In this document: piece after piece, positions 17,392 through 26,552 of the stretch | Numbering within the stretch: position 1 is the stretch's first letter | How the letters are laid out: each line of letters opens with the position of its first letter | NCBI RefSeq assembly: GCF_037543845.1 | Contig: NZ_JBBIFX010000001.1 | Location: forward strand, 124,001-188,000 | Source of the DNA: Gymnodinialimonas ulvae | GTDB taxonomy: Bacteria > Pseudomonadota > Alphaproteobacteria > Rhodobacterales > Rhodobacteraceae | Direction: 5' to 3' | DNA length: 64,000 nt | Notes under the pieces: model-generated | What the model saw: the letters and a program-made list of their open reading frames with translations, nothing else | Told to the model about the DNA's origin: nothing | Databases searched by the model: none | Position numbers and translations under genes: made by a program

Positions 17392-18486
17392 ATGGCAATC
17401 AATGCGACACGGATTTCGGCGGGCGGCGCCCTGGAGGTTCTGCGCGCCGCCTGGGCCGCGCAGCAGGCGGGTGGAATGACCGCGTCGTGGATGTTGCATG
17501 GCCGCCCCGGCGTCGGGAAATCCGAGATTGTAGCCCAATTGGCCGCCGAAATTGACGCCGAATTGCATGATCTGCGCCTGACCACGATCGAACCACAGGA
17601 CCTGCGCGGCCTGCCGTTTTATGACCATGAGGCGGGCAAGACAATCTGGTATCGGCCCGAGGATTTACCCGATGGCGACCGCCCCGCGGTCTTGTTTCTC
17701 GACGAATTGACCGCTGCCGCGCCATCGCTTCAGCCCACCGTCTACGGCCTTCTGCAAGAGCGCCGCGTCGGGCGTCATGTCTTGCCGCAAAACGTGCTGA
17801 TCGTGGCCGCTGGCAACATGGTCGAAGACGGGGCCGTCGCCTATGAAATGGGCACCGCCCTGTCGGACCGGCTGGTTCACATGGTCGTGCAAGCCGATGT
17901 TGACGATTGGCTGCGCAATTACGCCGCGCGGGCCGGCGTGCACCCGAGCGTCGCCGCTTTTCTCAAGACCCGCCCCGATCTGTTCGAGACGACCGAGGCC
18001 GCGCTTCGCCGCGGCGACGCCATTGCCTGCACGCCACGCTCGTGGCAGCGGGTCAGCGATATCATGCACCAGACCCTGCCGCGCGCCACTTGTCAGGTGA
18101 TGATTTCGGGCACGGTCGGCGAAGCTGCTGGTGCTGATTTTTTGTTGCTGGCCGAAGAGTTGGCGGCCTGCGTGCATGTGGATAAGATGCTCGCGACCGC
18201 ACGGGAGGACCGCGCCGAGCTGTACCCCGACACGCTGCACGGTATCACTGCGCTTCTCTACGGATTGGTCGGCGCAGTTGACGCGCGCACCATGCCCGCC
18301 GCCATCGAAATCATGTCCGATCTGCGCAGCATCGACCGTGCTGGCCTGCCGGTGTCCGAACTGTCGACCTTCGGCTTCGAATTGCTGATCGGGCGCGCGA
18401 TGGAGCAGGGTTGGCAGGCGGCCTTCGTCGGGTCCGAGGCCTTCGCGAGCTATCAGAAAGACCGCGCCGCCGCAGGCCTGCCATGA
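17392..18486 (+). CDS. MoxR-like AAA+ ATPase
   Basis: A 364-aa AAA+ ATPase with Walker A GRPGVGKS (37-44), Walker B AVLFLDELT (99-107) and sensor-1 VAAGN. The start at 17392 has GGAGG about 10 nt upstream. It overlaps the DUF2201/VWA gene by 4 bp (ATGA). ATPases of this group usually act with a VWA protein as a metal-dependent chaperone pair that remodels or activates a target complex; the target here is unknown. Confidence 0.88.
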   Translation: MAINATRISAGGALEVLRAAWAAQQAGGMTASWMLHGRPGVGKSEIVAQLAAEIDAELHDLRLTTIEPQDLRGLPFYDHEAGKTIWYRPEDLPDGDRPAVLFLDELTAAAPSLQPTVYGLLQERRVGRHVLPQNVLIVAAGNMVEDGAVAYEMGTALSDRLVHMVVQADVDDWLRNYAARAGVHPSVAAFLKTRPDLFETTEAALRRGDAIACTPRSWQRVSDIMHQTLPRATCQVMISGTVGEAAGADFLLLAEELAACVHVDKMLATAREDRAELYPDTLHGITALLYGLVGAVDARTMPAAIEIMSDLRSIDRAGLPVSELSTFGFELLIGRAMEQGWQAAFVGSEAFASYQKDRAAAGLP

Positions 18487-19697
18487 GCCGTGAGCACCGC
18501 GCATCCCGGGCCCTTGCGCATTTGGGTGAAGTGGATCCGGCGCTTGCGGTCCTGGCCCTTTGGTGTCGCCATCGCGATGGGGCTGGCGCCACAAAAACGC
18601 AAGGTGCATCCATATCTTACGGACCTACCTTCGCGAGCCTTGGGTTGGCGGAGCAGGTCGGCCTCGTGGCTCATCACGTCTTGCATGTGGCGTTGCAGCA
18701 TTCGGATCGCAAGGCCGCATTGGCGGAGCGTCTTGGCACTCGATTTGACGGCGGCCTGTTCGATTTGGCCGCCGACGCGATCATCAACGAGACCTTGCAA
18801 CTCGCCGGTCACGCCCTGCCACGCCCGGCCGTTCTGGTGACCGATCTGCTGTCCGAGATCGGCGAGCCGTCCCCCTCGGCCGTAGCGGCCTTGTCGGATT
18901 GGGATGCGGACAGGCTAGCCATGCTACTACACGCCGATCCACAACGCGCTGAAAAGGCGCGAGATTTTGGGGCCGCGCGGGGCTTTGTGCAGGATCTTGA
19001 ACTGGGCGAGCCCGACAATGAGGGCACGCCGCAAACGGCCGCGGATTGGCGTGGGCAGATGCTGCGTGCGCTTGAGGCGGGGCGCAAGGCTGGCACGGGG
19101 ATCGGACGTTTGGGCGCCATTCTGGCCGATCTGGCACCCCCGACCGTTCCCTGGGAGGTTGAATTGCGCGGTCTGCTGGCCAAGGCGCTGTCAGATGCGC
19201 CGCGCGTGTCGCATCGCCGCCCCGCCGGGCGCTGGGTGGCCATGGCCGCCGACGCGCAGGCGCGGGCAAGGCCCGAGCCGGTCTTCGAGCCGGGCCGCGC
19301 CCGTGACGGCACGCGGTCCAGAGTGGTCGTCGCGTTGGATACCTCGAGCTCTATTGACCCCTTGGTGCAGTCTCTGTTTTTCAATGAAATACAAGGGGTT
19401 AAACGCCGCAGTGGGGCCGAGGTTCATTTGCTGGCCTTCGACGAAGAGGTGTTCGAGACGCGCCGAATTGATGGGCTCCGACCACCGCTTGCCGGCCTTG
19501 AGCTGCGCAACGGTGGAGGCACCGATTTCGCACCCGTTTTTGCCACAGCCCGTGGGTTGGATCCGTCCGTGCTGGTACTGTTGACCGACCTCGACGCGCC
19601 GCCTCCTGATGCGCCACGCTTTCCGGTGATCTGGGCCGTGCCGGGGCGCGTTCCGGTTGAGGCCCCGTTCGGGCGCGTGCTCAGGCTCGGCGATTAA
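18483..19697 (+). CDS. DUF2201-family putative metallopeptidase with C-terminal VWA domain
   Basis: A 404-aa protein of the COG3864 type. The N-terminal part has AHHVLHVALQH (63-73) where the family carries a zincin-like HExxH, so the glutamate is a histidine here (H64-H65-V-L-H68) and peptidase activity is doubtful. The C-terminal domain is a von Willebrand A fold with MIDAS residues: ALDTSSS (DxSxS), the threonine of NGGGTDF and the aspartate of LLTDLDA. It is coupled by ATGA to the MoxR-like ATPase and is its likely partner. Confidence 0.8.
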   Translation: MSREHRASRALAHLGEVDPALAVLALWCRHRDGAGATKTQGASISYGPTFASLGLAEQVGLVAHHVLHVALQHSDRKAALAERLGTRFDGGLFDLAADAIINETLQLAGHALPRPAVLVTDLLSEIGEPSPSAVAALSDWDADRLAMLLHADPQRAEKARDFGAARGFVQDLELGEPDNEGTPQTAADWRGQMLRALEAGRKAGTGIGRLGAILADLAPPTVPWEVELRGLLAKALSDAPRVSHRRPAGRWVAMAADAQARARPEPVFEPGRARDGTRSRVVVALDTSSSIDPLVQSLFFNEIQGVKRRSGAEVHLLAFDEEVFETRRIDGLRPPLAGLELRNGGGTDFAPVFATARGLDPSVLVLLTDLDAPPPDAPRFPVIWAVPGRVPVEAPFGRVLRLGD

Positions 19698-19699
19698 CC

Positions 19700-21382
19700 C
19701 TATTCCGCGGCTCTTTGGACGGCCTCACTTTCGCGTTGCGCATTCCGCCAATCTGGTGCGACCCAGGGTGCCAGGTTTTCTGCGGGAAGGGCACGGCCAA
19801 GGATGTGATCGGCGGCTTTTTCGCCCACCATGATCGAGGGCGCATTCAGGTTTCCGTTTGGAATCAAAGGGAAAACCGAACTGTCGGCAAGACGCAGCCC
19901 ATCGACACCAATCACTCGGTTTTGCGGATCGACCACCGCACCGGGATCATCGACCCGCCCCATCCGCGCCGTTCCGCACGGGTGGTAGGCCGATTCCGCA
20001 TGCGCGCGGATCACCGCGTCCAGCGCCTCATCCGACTGGGCAGCTTCGCCCGGCGAGATCTCGTGATCGACAAAGCCCGCGATGGGATCGGTCTGGAATA
20101 TTTCACGCGTCAAACGGATCGCGCGGCGGAAATCACGCCAATCCTGATCGGTGGACATGTAGTTGAAGCGGATGTGCGGCGCGTCGGTCGGATCGGCGCT
20201 GCGCAGGCGAATTTCGCCGCGGGACGGTGAGCGCATCGGCCCGACATGCGCCTGAAACCCATGTCCACCGGGCGGCTTTCTGCCATCGTAGCGAATTGCA
20301 ATTGGAAGGAAATGATATTGAATATCAGGGTATTCGACGCCGTTCTTCGACCGGACGAAGCCACAGGCCTCGAAATTGTTGCTCGCCCCAAGGCCCGACT
20401 TCGTCAGCAACCATTGCGCCCCCACCAAAGCCTTTCCCCCAAGCGACCAATAGGGCGCAATCGAGACGGGCCTGGAGGCGGCGTATTGCACATAGAGCTC
20501 GAGGTGGTCTTGCAGGTTTTGCCCCACGCCAGATCGATCCGTGACCACGGAAATTCCGTTTTCCGCCAGATGCTTGGCAGGGCCAATTCCACTCATCATT
20601 AAAATTTTCGGCGAATTGATCGCACCGGCAGCCAGCACCACTTCGGCCCGCGCACGCAGGACCTGCCCGCTTGCCAGCCGCACTCCGGTCGCGCGCCCCT
20701 CTTGGATCACGATTTTCTCGACCAATCCGTGTACCAGGTCGCAATTCGGCCGCAGCAACGCAGGCTTGAGATAGGCGGACGCCGCGGACCAGCGTTTGCC
20801 TTGCCAAATGCTCATCTCAAACGCGCCGAAACCCTCTTGCCGGTGGCCATTGTAATCCTCGGTGACGCCATAGCCCGCTGCCGCGCCGGATGCGATAAAG
20901 GCTTGAAACAAGGGATTTTTGCGTGGCCCACGGGTGATATGCATGGGTCCGGCATGGCCGCGATAGGCCGGATCGCCCGCCTCGCCGTGCCAGGTTTCGG
21001 CCCGTTTGAAATAAGGCAGGACATCCGCATAGGACCACCCGTCCGCGCCCATCTCGGCCCATGTGTCGAAGTCGCGCGCATGGCCGCGTACGTAGATCAT
21101 TCCGTTGATCGATGATGACCCCCCGATCACCTTGCCGCGCGGCACCGCCATGCGGCGGCCGTTCATATGCGGCTCGGGATCGGTCGCGTAACCCCAATCG
21201 TAGCGCCGCATCGACATTGGATAGGAGAGTGCCGCCGGCATGTTGATGAAGGGCCCCCAATCCGACCCGCCATGTTCGACCACCAGAACCGATTGCCCAG
21301 CCTCCGTTAACCTGAAGGCCATCGCGCAACCGGCTGATCCGGCGCCAACAATCACGTAGTCGGCTTCCATGGTGTTAACCAT
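19700..21382 (-). CDS. betA: Choline dehydrogenase
   Basis: A 560-aa GMC flavoprotein that oxidises choline to betaine aldehyde. FAD-binding YVIVGAGSAGCAMA is at the N-terminus, followed by the GMC signatures (GKVIGGSSSINGM and GAINSPKILMMSGIG) and the catalytic C-terminal histidine in YHPCGTARMG. The start at ATG 21382 shares one base with the betB stop (TGATG) and has GGAGG about 10 nt upstream; an ATG at 21370 is an alternative. Last gene of betI-betC-betB-betA. Confidence 0.95.
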   Translation of the reverse strand: MVNTMEADYVIVGAGSAGCAMAFRLTEAGQSVLVVEHGGSDWGPFINMPAALSYPMSMRRYDWGYATDPEPHMNGRRMAVPRGKVIGGSSSINGMIYVRGHARDFDTWAEMGADGWSYADVLPYFKRAETWHGEAGDPAYRGHAGPMHITRGPRKNPLFQAFIASGAAAGYGVTEDYNGHRQEGFGAFEMSIWQGKRWSAASAYLKPALLRPNCDLVHGLVEKIVIQEGRATGVRLASGQVLRARAEVVLAAGAINSPKILMMSGIGPAKHLAENGISVVTDRSGVGQNLQDHLELYVQYAASRPVSIAPYWSLGGKALVGAQWLLTKSGLGASNNFEACGFVRSKNGVEYPDIQYHFLPIAIRYDGRKPPGGHGFQAHVGPMRSPSRGEIRLRSADPTDAPHIRFNYMSTDQDWRDFRRAIRLTREIFQTDPIAGFVDHEISPGEAAQSDEALDAVIRAHAESAYHPCGTARMGRVDDPGAVVDPQNRVIGVDGLRLADSSVFPLIPNGNLNAPSIMVGEKAADHILGRALPAENLAPWVAPDWRNAQRESEAVQRAAE

Positions 21383-22830
21383 CAAAACGCCGCCTCCACC
21401 GGGGACATGCCGACATAGACGGTCTTGATCTGGCTGTAATGCTCGATCGCGGCCTTCGCGTTTTCCCGCCCCACGCCCGAGCCTTTCATGCCGCCAAACG
21501 GCACTTCCACAGGCGTCAGATTATACTGGTTGATCCAGACACTTCCGGCGTCAATCGCGTGCACCACGCGGTGTCCGCGGGTCAGATCGGCGGTGAAAAC
21601 CGCCCCCGACAGGCCAAGATCGGTGTCATTGGCACGTGCGATGACTTCGGCCTCGGTCGCGAAGTCCAGAACCGCCATCACCGGCCCGAAAATCTCTTCG
21701 CGCGCGATGGTCATGTCGTCGGTCACATCGGCGAAAATCGTGGGTTCGATGAAGTATCCGGGCCGCTCGATCCGGTTGCCGCCGCAGATCAAGCGCGCAC
21801 CCTCGGACACGCCTTTCTCGATGTAGGAACAAACGATTGAGAGTTGATCTTCACTGACCATCGGGCCAAAATTCGTGGCCTCATCGCGCGGATCTCCGAT
21901 CGTCGCATTGGCCGTTCGTGCCGCCAATCGCTCCAGGAAAACGTCCCTGATCCCGCTCTGCACAAACACGCGCGTCCCGTTCGAGCAGACCTGCCCGGAG
22001 GCGTAGAAATTCGCGTTGATCGCCGCGGAGACCGCCGAGTCGACATCCGCATCGTCGAAAATGATCAGGGGCGACTTGCCGCCCAATTCCATCGTTGCAT
22101 GCTTCATCTGCGCCGCCGCCGAGGCGTAGACCTTCTTGCCCGTCGGTGCCGAGCCGGTGAGCGACACTTTCGCGGTGCGCGGATCCTCGACCAACGTCTC
22201 GCCGACCGCGCCGGCCCCTTGCACCACGTTGAACACGCCCGGTGGCGCTCCGGCTTCCAGCAGGATTTCCGCTATTTTCAAAGCACATAGAGGCGTTTGT
22301 TCAGACGGTTTGAACACCATTGTGTTGCCGCAGGCCAGCGCCGGTGCGCCCTTCCATGCGGCGATTTGGGTGGGGTAATTCCACGCGCCGATGCCCACGC
22401 AGACCCCCAATGGCACCCGCATCGTGTAGGCCCAATCGCCGCCCAACGGCACGTGTTCGCCGGTCAAGGTCGCGGCCAGCCCGCCGAAGTATTCCAACGC
22501 ATCGGCCGCGGAGGTCGCATCGGCGACCAGCGTTTCCTGCAAGGGTTTGCCGGTGTCGAGCGTCTCCAACGCGCTCAACTCACGGTTGCGGGCACGGATG
22601 AGATCGGCGGCGCGGCGCAACACGCGGCCACGTTCGACCGGCATCCAGTCGGCCCAGTCTTTCTGCGCCTCAAAGGCGGCGTTCAGGGCGGCTTCGATCA
22701 CCGCGTCGGTCGCCGCGTGCACCAATGCGATCTCTTCCCCGGTTGCCGGGAAAATCACCGGCATGCGCGCGCCGCCTGCGTCTTCCAGATAGGCGCCGTT
22801 TACGAAATGCGAAGCGACAGGTTGCATCAT
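21382..22830 (-). CDS. betB: Betaine-aldehyde dehydrogenase
   Basis: A 482-aa NAD-dependent aldehyde dehydrogenase. It has MELGGKSPLIIF with the general-base glutamate, the nucleophilic cysteine in SGQVCSNGTRV, VFKPSEQTP, and FGGMKGSGVGREN at the C-terminus. It converts betaine aldehyde to glycine betaine. The start overlaps the betC stop (ATGA) and the stop is coupled to betA, confirming a continuous operon. Confidence 0.95.
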   Translation of the reverse strand: MMQPVASHFVNGAYLEDAGGARMPVIFPATGEEIALVHAATDAVIEAALNAAFEAQKDWADWMPVERGRVLRRAADLIRARNRELSALETLDTGKPLQETLVADATSAADALEYFGGLAATLTGEHVPLGGDWAYTMRVPLGVCVGIGAWNYPTQIAAWKGAPALACGNTMVFKPSEQTPLCALKIAEILLEAGAPPGVFNVVQGAGAVGETLVEDPRTAKVSLTGSAPTGKKVYASAAAQMKHATMELGGKSPLIIFDDADVDSAVSAAINANFYASGQVCSNGTRVFVQSGIRDVFLERLAARTANATIGDPRDEATNFGPMVSEDQLSIVCSYIEKGVSEGARLICGGNRIERPGYFIEPTIFADVTDDMTIAREEIFGPVMAVLDFATEAEVIARANDTDLGLSGAVFTADLTRGHRVVHAIDAGSVWINQYNLTPVEVPFGGMKGSGVGRENAKAAIEHYSQIKTVYVGMSPVEAAF

Positions 22831-24335
22831 TCCCCTCTCGGAAAGCGTTGATTTTCCTCAACTTCATTGAGGTCCATATGGTTGCGCATATAGCGGTTGG
22901 AGGCGTCGCGCAGCGGCTGGAAATCCCATGGGTAATGCGCGCCGTTGCGCAGGGCCTCGTAGACGACCCAGCGGCACGCCTGGCTTTGGCGGACCTCCGC
23001 ATCGAAGCGTTCAAGGTCCCAGCGCGCCGCCGCCATCCTGCGAAACCGCTCCAGAACCTCGGCGCAGGCCGGATCTTCGGCGCGGTTTGTCAATTCCTTC
23101 GGGTCGGCCGCCAAATCGAACAATTGCTCGGGATCAATCGCGCAATTGGTGTATTTCCAACGCCCTTCACGCAGTGCGATCAGCGGCGAATGGGAGGCCT
23201 CCGCCGCGTATTCCATGGCCACCGGGCTGATCCGCGTGCCGCCGCGCCCCAACGGTGTCAGGCTTTCGCCCTCTGTCCACGGCACGACCTCGGACATGTC
23301 CACGCCGGCCAGGTCACACAGGGTCGGGCAGAGGTCGATGGTCGATACCGGCGCCTCGACCAATCCCGGCTCCATCCCCGGCGCGGCGATCATCAAAGGC
23401 ACCCGAGCGGAACCTTCGTAGAACGTCATCTTGAACCACAATCCGCGCTCGCCCAGCATGTCGCCGTGGTCCGACACGAAGATCACCACCGCGTCCTGAC
23501 GGGTGCGCTCCAACACGTCGAGGATCCCGCCGATCTTTTCGTCGAGGTAGGAGATATTGGCGAAATACGCCCGGCGCGCCCTGTTGATATCCTGTGGAGT
23601 AATGTCAAAAGATCGCCAGTCGTTGGCATCGAAAATCCGTTTCGAATGAGGGTCTTGCGCCTCATATCCCAAGTCGGCCACATCGGGCGAAAGGTACTCA
23701 CACCCCTCATACAGATCCCAAAACCTTTGCCGTGCCACATAGGGGTCATGGGGGTGTGTGAAACTCACCGTCAGGCACCAGGGCCGGGCGTCATGGCCCC
23801 GCGACAGGTCATAGAGCTTCTGCTCCGCCTCAAACGCGACCGCGTCGTCGTATTCCATTTGATTGGTGATCTCGGCCACGCCCGCGCCCGTCACCGAGCC
23901 CATGTTGTGGTACCACCATTCGATCCGCTCGCCGGGTTTGCGGTAATCTGGCGTCCAGCCGAAATCGGCGGGGTAGATGTCGGTGGTCAGGCGCTCTTCG
24001 AACCCGTGCAGCTGATCGGGCCCTACGAAATGCATTTTGCCCGCCAGCGCTGTGTAATACCCCGCGCGGCGAAGGTGGTGCGCATAGGTCGGCAGGCTCG
24101 ACGGAAATTCCGCCGCGTTGTCATAAACCCCGGTGCGCGAGGGCAGGAGGCCCGACATGAAACTCGCCCGCCCCGGCGCACAAAGCGGCGAGGCCGTGTA
24201 GGCATTGGCGAACCGCGTCGACCGCTCGGCCAGCGCGGCCAAGTTTGGCGCATGCAGCCACGGGGCAGGGCCGTCGGGAAATAGCGTGCCGTTCAACTGG
24301 TCGACCATCACGATCAGGATATTCGGTTTGCTCAT
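22827..24335 (-). CDS. betC: Choline-sulfatase
   Basis: A 502-aa type I sulfatase. The formylglycine motif is ASPLCAPGRASFM (C52). Metal-site motifs include MVDQLNG near the N-terminus, THPHDPY and VSDHGDMLGERG. The choline-sulfatase C-terminal tail with WDFQPLRDASNRYMRN is present. It hydrolyses choline-O-sulfate to choline, feeding BetA. The start at 24335 overlaps the betI stop by 4 bp; the longer frame to 24584 was discarded. Confidence 0.94.
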   Translation of the reverse strand: MSKPNILIVMVDQLNGTLFPDGPAPWLHAPNLAALAERSTRFANAYTASPLCAPGRASFMSGLLPSRTGVYDNAAEFPSSLPTYAHHLRRAGYYTALAGKMHFVGPDQLHGFEERLTTDIYPADFGWTPDYRKPGERIEWWYHNMGSVTGAGVAEITNQMEYDDAVAFEAEQKLYDLSRGHDARPWCLTVSFTHPHDPYVARQRFWDLYEGCEYLSPDVADLGYEAQDPHSKRIFDANDWRSFDITPQDINRARRAYFANISYLDEKIGGILDVLERTRQDAVVIFVSDHGDMLGERGLWFKMTFYEGSARVPLMIAAPGMEPGLVEAPVSTIDLCPTLCDLAGVDMSEVVPWTEGESLTPLGRGGTRISPVAMEYAAEASHSPLIALREGRWKYTNCAIDPEQLFDLAADPKELTNRAEDPACAEVLERFRRMAAARWDLERFDAEVRQSQACRWVVYEALRNGAHYPWDFQPLRDASNRYMRNHMDLNEVEENQRFPRGE

Positions 24336-24901
24336 GCCAGCACCCCGTCCAGATACGCCTCGACCATCGCAATCGCGCCGGGTGCATCGGGCGTCTCCGG
24401 TGCGCTGAGCGCATGAATATACAGCCCGTCGATCAAGGCCGCCGCCGTGCGCGCGGCCTCTTCCGGCCTTGCGCATAGGGGCCTGAGCGCATGGGTCAGG
24501 TTCGACACCAGCCGCCGCTGATACACCCGCAACAGCCGCGCCGCTTCGGGCTGCGCCTGCGCCATGACGTAGAAATTCAGCCACGCCGCCACCACGTCCT
24601 CGCGGAAATTCGACGCCCCGAAACTCGCGGCTACAATCGCACTGGCCCGCCCGCGTGGCGTGTCCGCATTGGCCAGCGCCGCGCGCGTTTCCGCCCCGAA
24701 CTGCGCCAGAACCCGGCGCATCGCGGCCAGCAGCAGATCATCCTTCGAGCCGAAGTAATGATGCGCCAGCGCACTCGACACCCCCGCCGATTTCGCGATC
24801 TGCCCGACCGTCACATCAAGCGACCCGGCCCGCCCGATCTCGGCAATCGTGGCGTTGACAAGCGCGTCCTTCCGTATAGCCATCATACCTGTGCGGGGCA
24901 T
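24332..24901 (-). CDS. betI: BetI-type TetR repressor
   Basis: A 189-aa TetR-family regulator with HTH TVGQIAKSAGVSSALAHHYFGSK. The N-terminus MPRTGMMAIRKDALVNATI aligns with the start of known BetI proteins, and AGAGG lies 8 nt before 24901, so this start was taken over the longer 24919 form. It leads the betICBA operon and faces choX; the palindrome at 24944-24963 between them is its likely operator, relieved by choline. Confidence 0.88.
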   Translation of the reverse strand: MPRTGMMAIRKDALVNATIAEIGRAGSLDVTVGQIAKSAGVSSALAHHYFGSKDDLLLAAMRRVLAQFGAETRAALANADTPRGRASAIVAASFGASNFREDVVAAWLNFYVMAQAQPEAARLLRVYQRRLVSNLTHALRPLCARPEEAARTAAALIDGLYIHALSAPETPDAPGAIAMVEAYLDGVLA

Positions 24902-24943
24902 CGCGGACCTCTGGTTCACCTCTACAGCCCCAGAAATCGCATT

Positions 24944-24963
24944 TTAATTGACTGGTCAATCAA
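24944..24963. promoter_or_regulatory. Candidate BetI operator
   Basis: TTAATTGACTGGTCAATCAA contains ATTGAC and GTCAAT arms around a 2-bp centre, with matching TT/AA outside. It sits in the betI-choX divergent gap, 43 bp from betI and 28 bp from choX, so one site could control both operons. It resembles reported BetI sites of the ATTGA-rich type. Confidence 0.65.
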
Positions 24964-24991
24964 CAAAACGGCCAGCAACAGGAGAGACCCC

Positions 24992-25936
24992 ATGTCATTG
25001 CTCAAGAAAACCACCGTCAGCGCCCTCGCGCTTACCCTCACCACCGGGGCGGCCCTGGCCGATGCCCACGCCGAATGCGGCACCGTCACCTTCTCCGACG
25101 TCGGCTGGACCGACATCACCGCCACCACCGCCGCCACCACCACCGTGCTCGAAGCGCTGGGGTATGAGACCGAAATCCGCGTCCTGTCCGTCCCCGTCAC
25201 CTACACCTCGCTTGCCGAAGGCGACGTCGACATCTTCCTCGGCAACTGGATGCCCACGATGGAGGCCGACATCGCCCCCTACCGCGACGCGGGCACCGTC
25301 GATACAGTCCGCGCCAACCTTGAAGGCGCGAAATATACGCTCGCCACCAACGCCGCAGGCGCCGCGCTCGGCATCACCGATTTCGGATCCATCGCCAATT
25401 TCGTCGATGAGCTGAACGGCGAGATCTACGGCATCGAGCCGGGAAATGACGGCAACCGCCTGATCATGGACATGATCGAAGCCGACGCCTTTGGCCTGTC
25501 CGAGTTCGAGGTTGTCGAAAGCTCCGAACAGGGCATGCTCGCGCAGGTCGAACGCCAGACCGACCGCGACCAACCCATCGTCTTCCTCGGCTGGGAGCCG
25601 CACCCGATGAACGCCAATTTCGAGCTGACCTACCTGGAAGGCGGCGACGATTGGTTCGGCCCCAACCTCGGGGGTGCGACCGTCTTCACCAACACCTCCG
25701 CAGGCTACGCCGAGGCCTGCCCGAACGTTGGTGCGCTTCTGGCGAACCTCGAATTCAGCCTCGCGATGGAGAACGAGATCATGGGCGCGATCCTCAATGA
25801 CGGTGAAGACCCGGCGGACGCGGCAACCGCCTGGATGGCCGCCAACCCCGAGGCTGTGATGGCCTGGCTCGACGGCGTGACGACGATCGACGGCGGCGAC
25901 GCGGCAGCGGCCGTTGGTGAAGCGCTGGGGCTGTAA
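24992..25936 (+). CDS. choX: Choline ABC transporter substrate-binding protein
   Basis: A 314-aa periplasmic protein with a Sec signal peptide (about 23 residues, ending AALADA). The aromatic box residues W39, W86, Y115 and W201 all lie exactly four positions before the W43, W90, Y119 and W205 that bind choline in Sinorhizobium meliloti ChoX, which strongly supports the assignment. The start at 24992 follows GGAG. It is followed by a hairpin with a U tract and then a 600-bp gap before choW, so more ChoX than membrane components is expected. Confidence 0.93.
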   Translation: MSLLKKTTVSALALTLTTGAALADAHAECGTVTFSDVGWTDITATTAATTTVLEALGYETEIRVLSVPVTYTSLAEGDVDIFLGNWMPTMEADIAPYRDAGTVDTVRANLEGAKYTLATNAAGAALGITDFGSIANFVDELNGEIYGIEPGNDGNRLIMDMIEADAFGLSEFEVVESSEQGMLAQVERQTDRDQPIVFLGWEPHPMNANFELTYLEGGDDWFGPNLGGATVFTNTSAGYAEACPNVGALLANLEFSLAMENEIMGAILNDGEDPADAATAWMAANPEAVMAWLDGVTTIDGGDAAAAVGEALGL

Positions 25937-25966
25937 GCGGCGCTAGGTGCTGAGAGAGTAGGGGAG

Positions 25967-25998
25967 GCCCCGCCCGGGTTGGGTGGGGCTTTTCTTTT
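25967..25998 (+). terminator. Rho-independent terminator/attenuator after choX
   Basis: A GC-rich stem (GCCCCGCCC at 25967-25975 with GGGTGGGGC at 25981-25989, one G-U pair, 5-nt loop) is followed by TTTTCTTTT. It would limit read-through from choX into choW. Confidence 0.75.
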
Positions 25999-26552
25999 GG
26001 CCAAACGCACCAAGTCGCACCACCCGTAGGGCAAGACTTGTCATGCCGTCCGCCCACCTACGAAACCCGCGCCGACCCCGTAGGATGGGTGAAACCCCGC
26101 CAGCACCCCACCGCAAGTCGATCCACCGACGGGCCCCGGTGCGGCGACCCGATGGTATTTCTGCAGCGGTTTATGGCAGCCCAGTTTGGATTCTGCCCAA
26201 GCGGAGAACCAAGCCCAACCAGATCGCCGTGGCGTATTGCCAGAGGCAAACTTGCGGTTTGACTGAGCGGCCCGGCGATGGAACTGCGCCTTCGACGCGT
26301 ATCGGTCTTGGCGCTTCGTGTGTGCCCTATGGGGTGTGCGAGCTGATGGTAGTGAAAGATTGGGCAACACTACAAAAAGCAGAGTTCTCCTCCAACCCCC
26401 TAACAAACCCTTAAAAAATCACCCTTTCCCAACAAAACCAACACCTTAACCCCCTTGTGCACGCGTGCACAAACCCGCCCCACACCCAACCCCTTTCCAT
26501 CCCGACCCGCTCGCGCCATGATCGGCCCGAGCAAGGGAAGGGGCCCCGCATC
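25999..26552. other. Long non-coding gap between choX and choW
   Basis: I see no convincing gene here. The left part (about 26010-26110) has GTAGG/ATGGGTG/AAACCC blocks in both orientations, resembling a decayed copy of a proteobacterial intergenic repeat. The right end is AT- and C-rich and holds an 18-bp perfect palindrome just upstream of choW, where a promoter for choW-GFA-choV is likely. Confidence 0.4.
26455..26472. promoter_or_regulatory. 18-bp perfect palindrome upstream of choW
   Basis: TTGTGCACGCGTGCACAA equals its reverse complement. It lies 80 bp before the choW start, with a CG centre typical of LacI-family operators, though other dimeric regulators could bind it. No regulator gene lies next to it apart from betI, whose site looks different. 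Confidence 0.55.

Noticed and set aside
24947..24960. FNR box at the betI-choX promoter
   Set aside because: The TTGAC and GTCAA halves are only 2 bp apart; FNR needs 4. BetI operator is the better reading.
25999..26552. Genes in the choX-choW gap
   Set aside because: Reading frames of 60-140 codons exist on both strands but overlap one another, have atypical composition and no ribosome sites.
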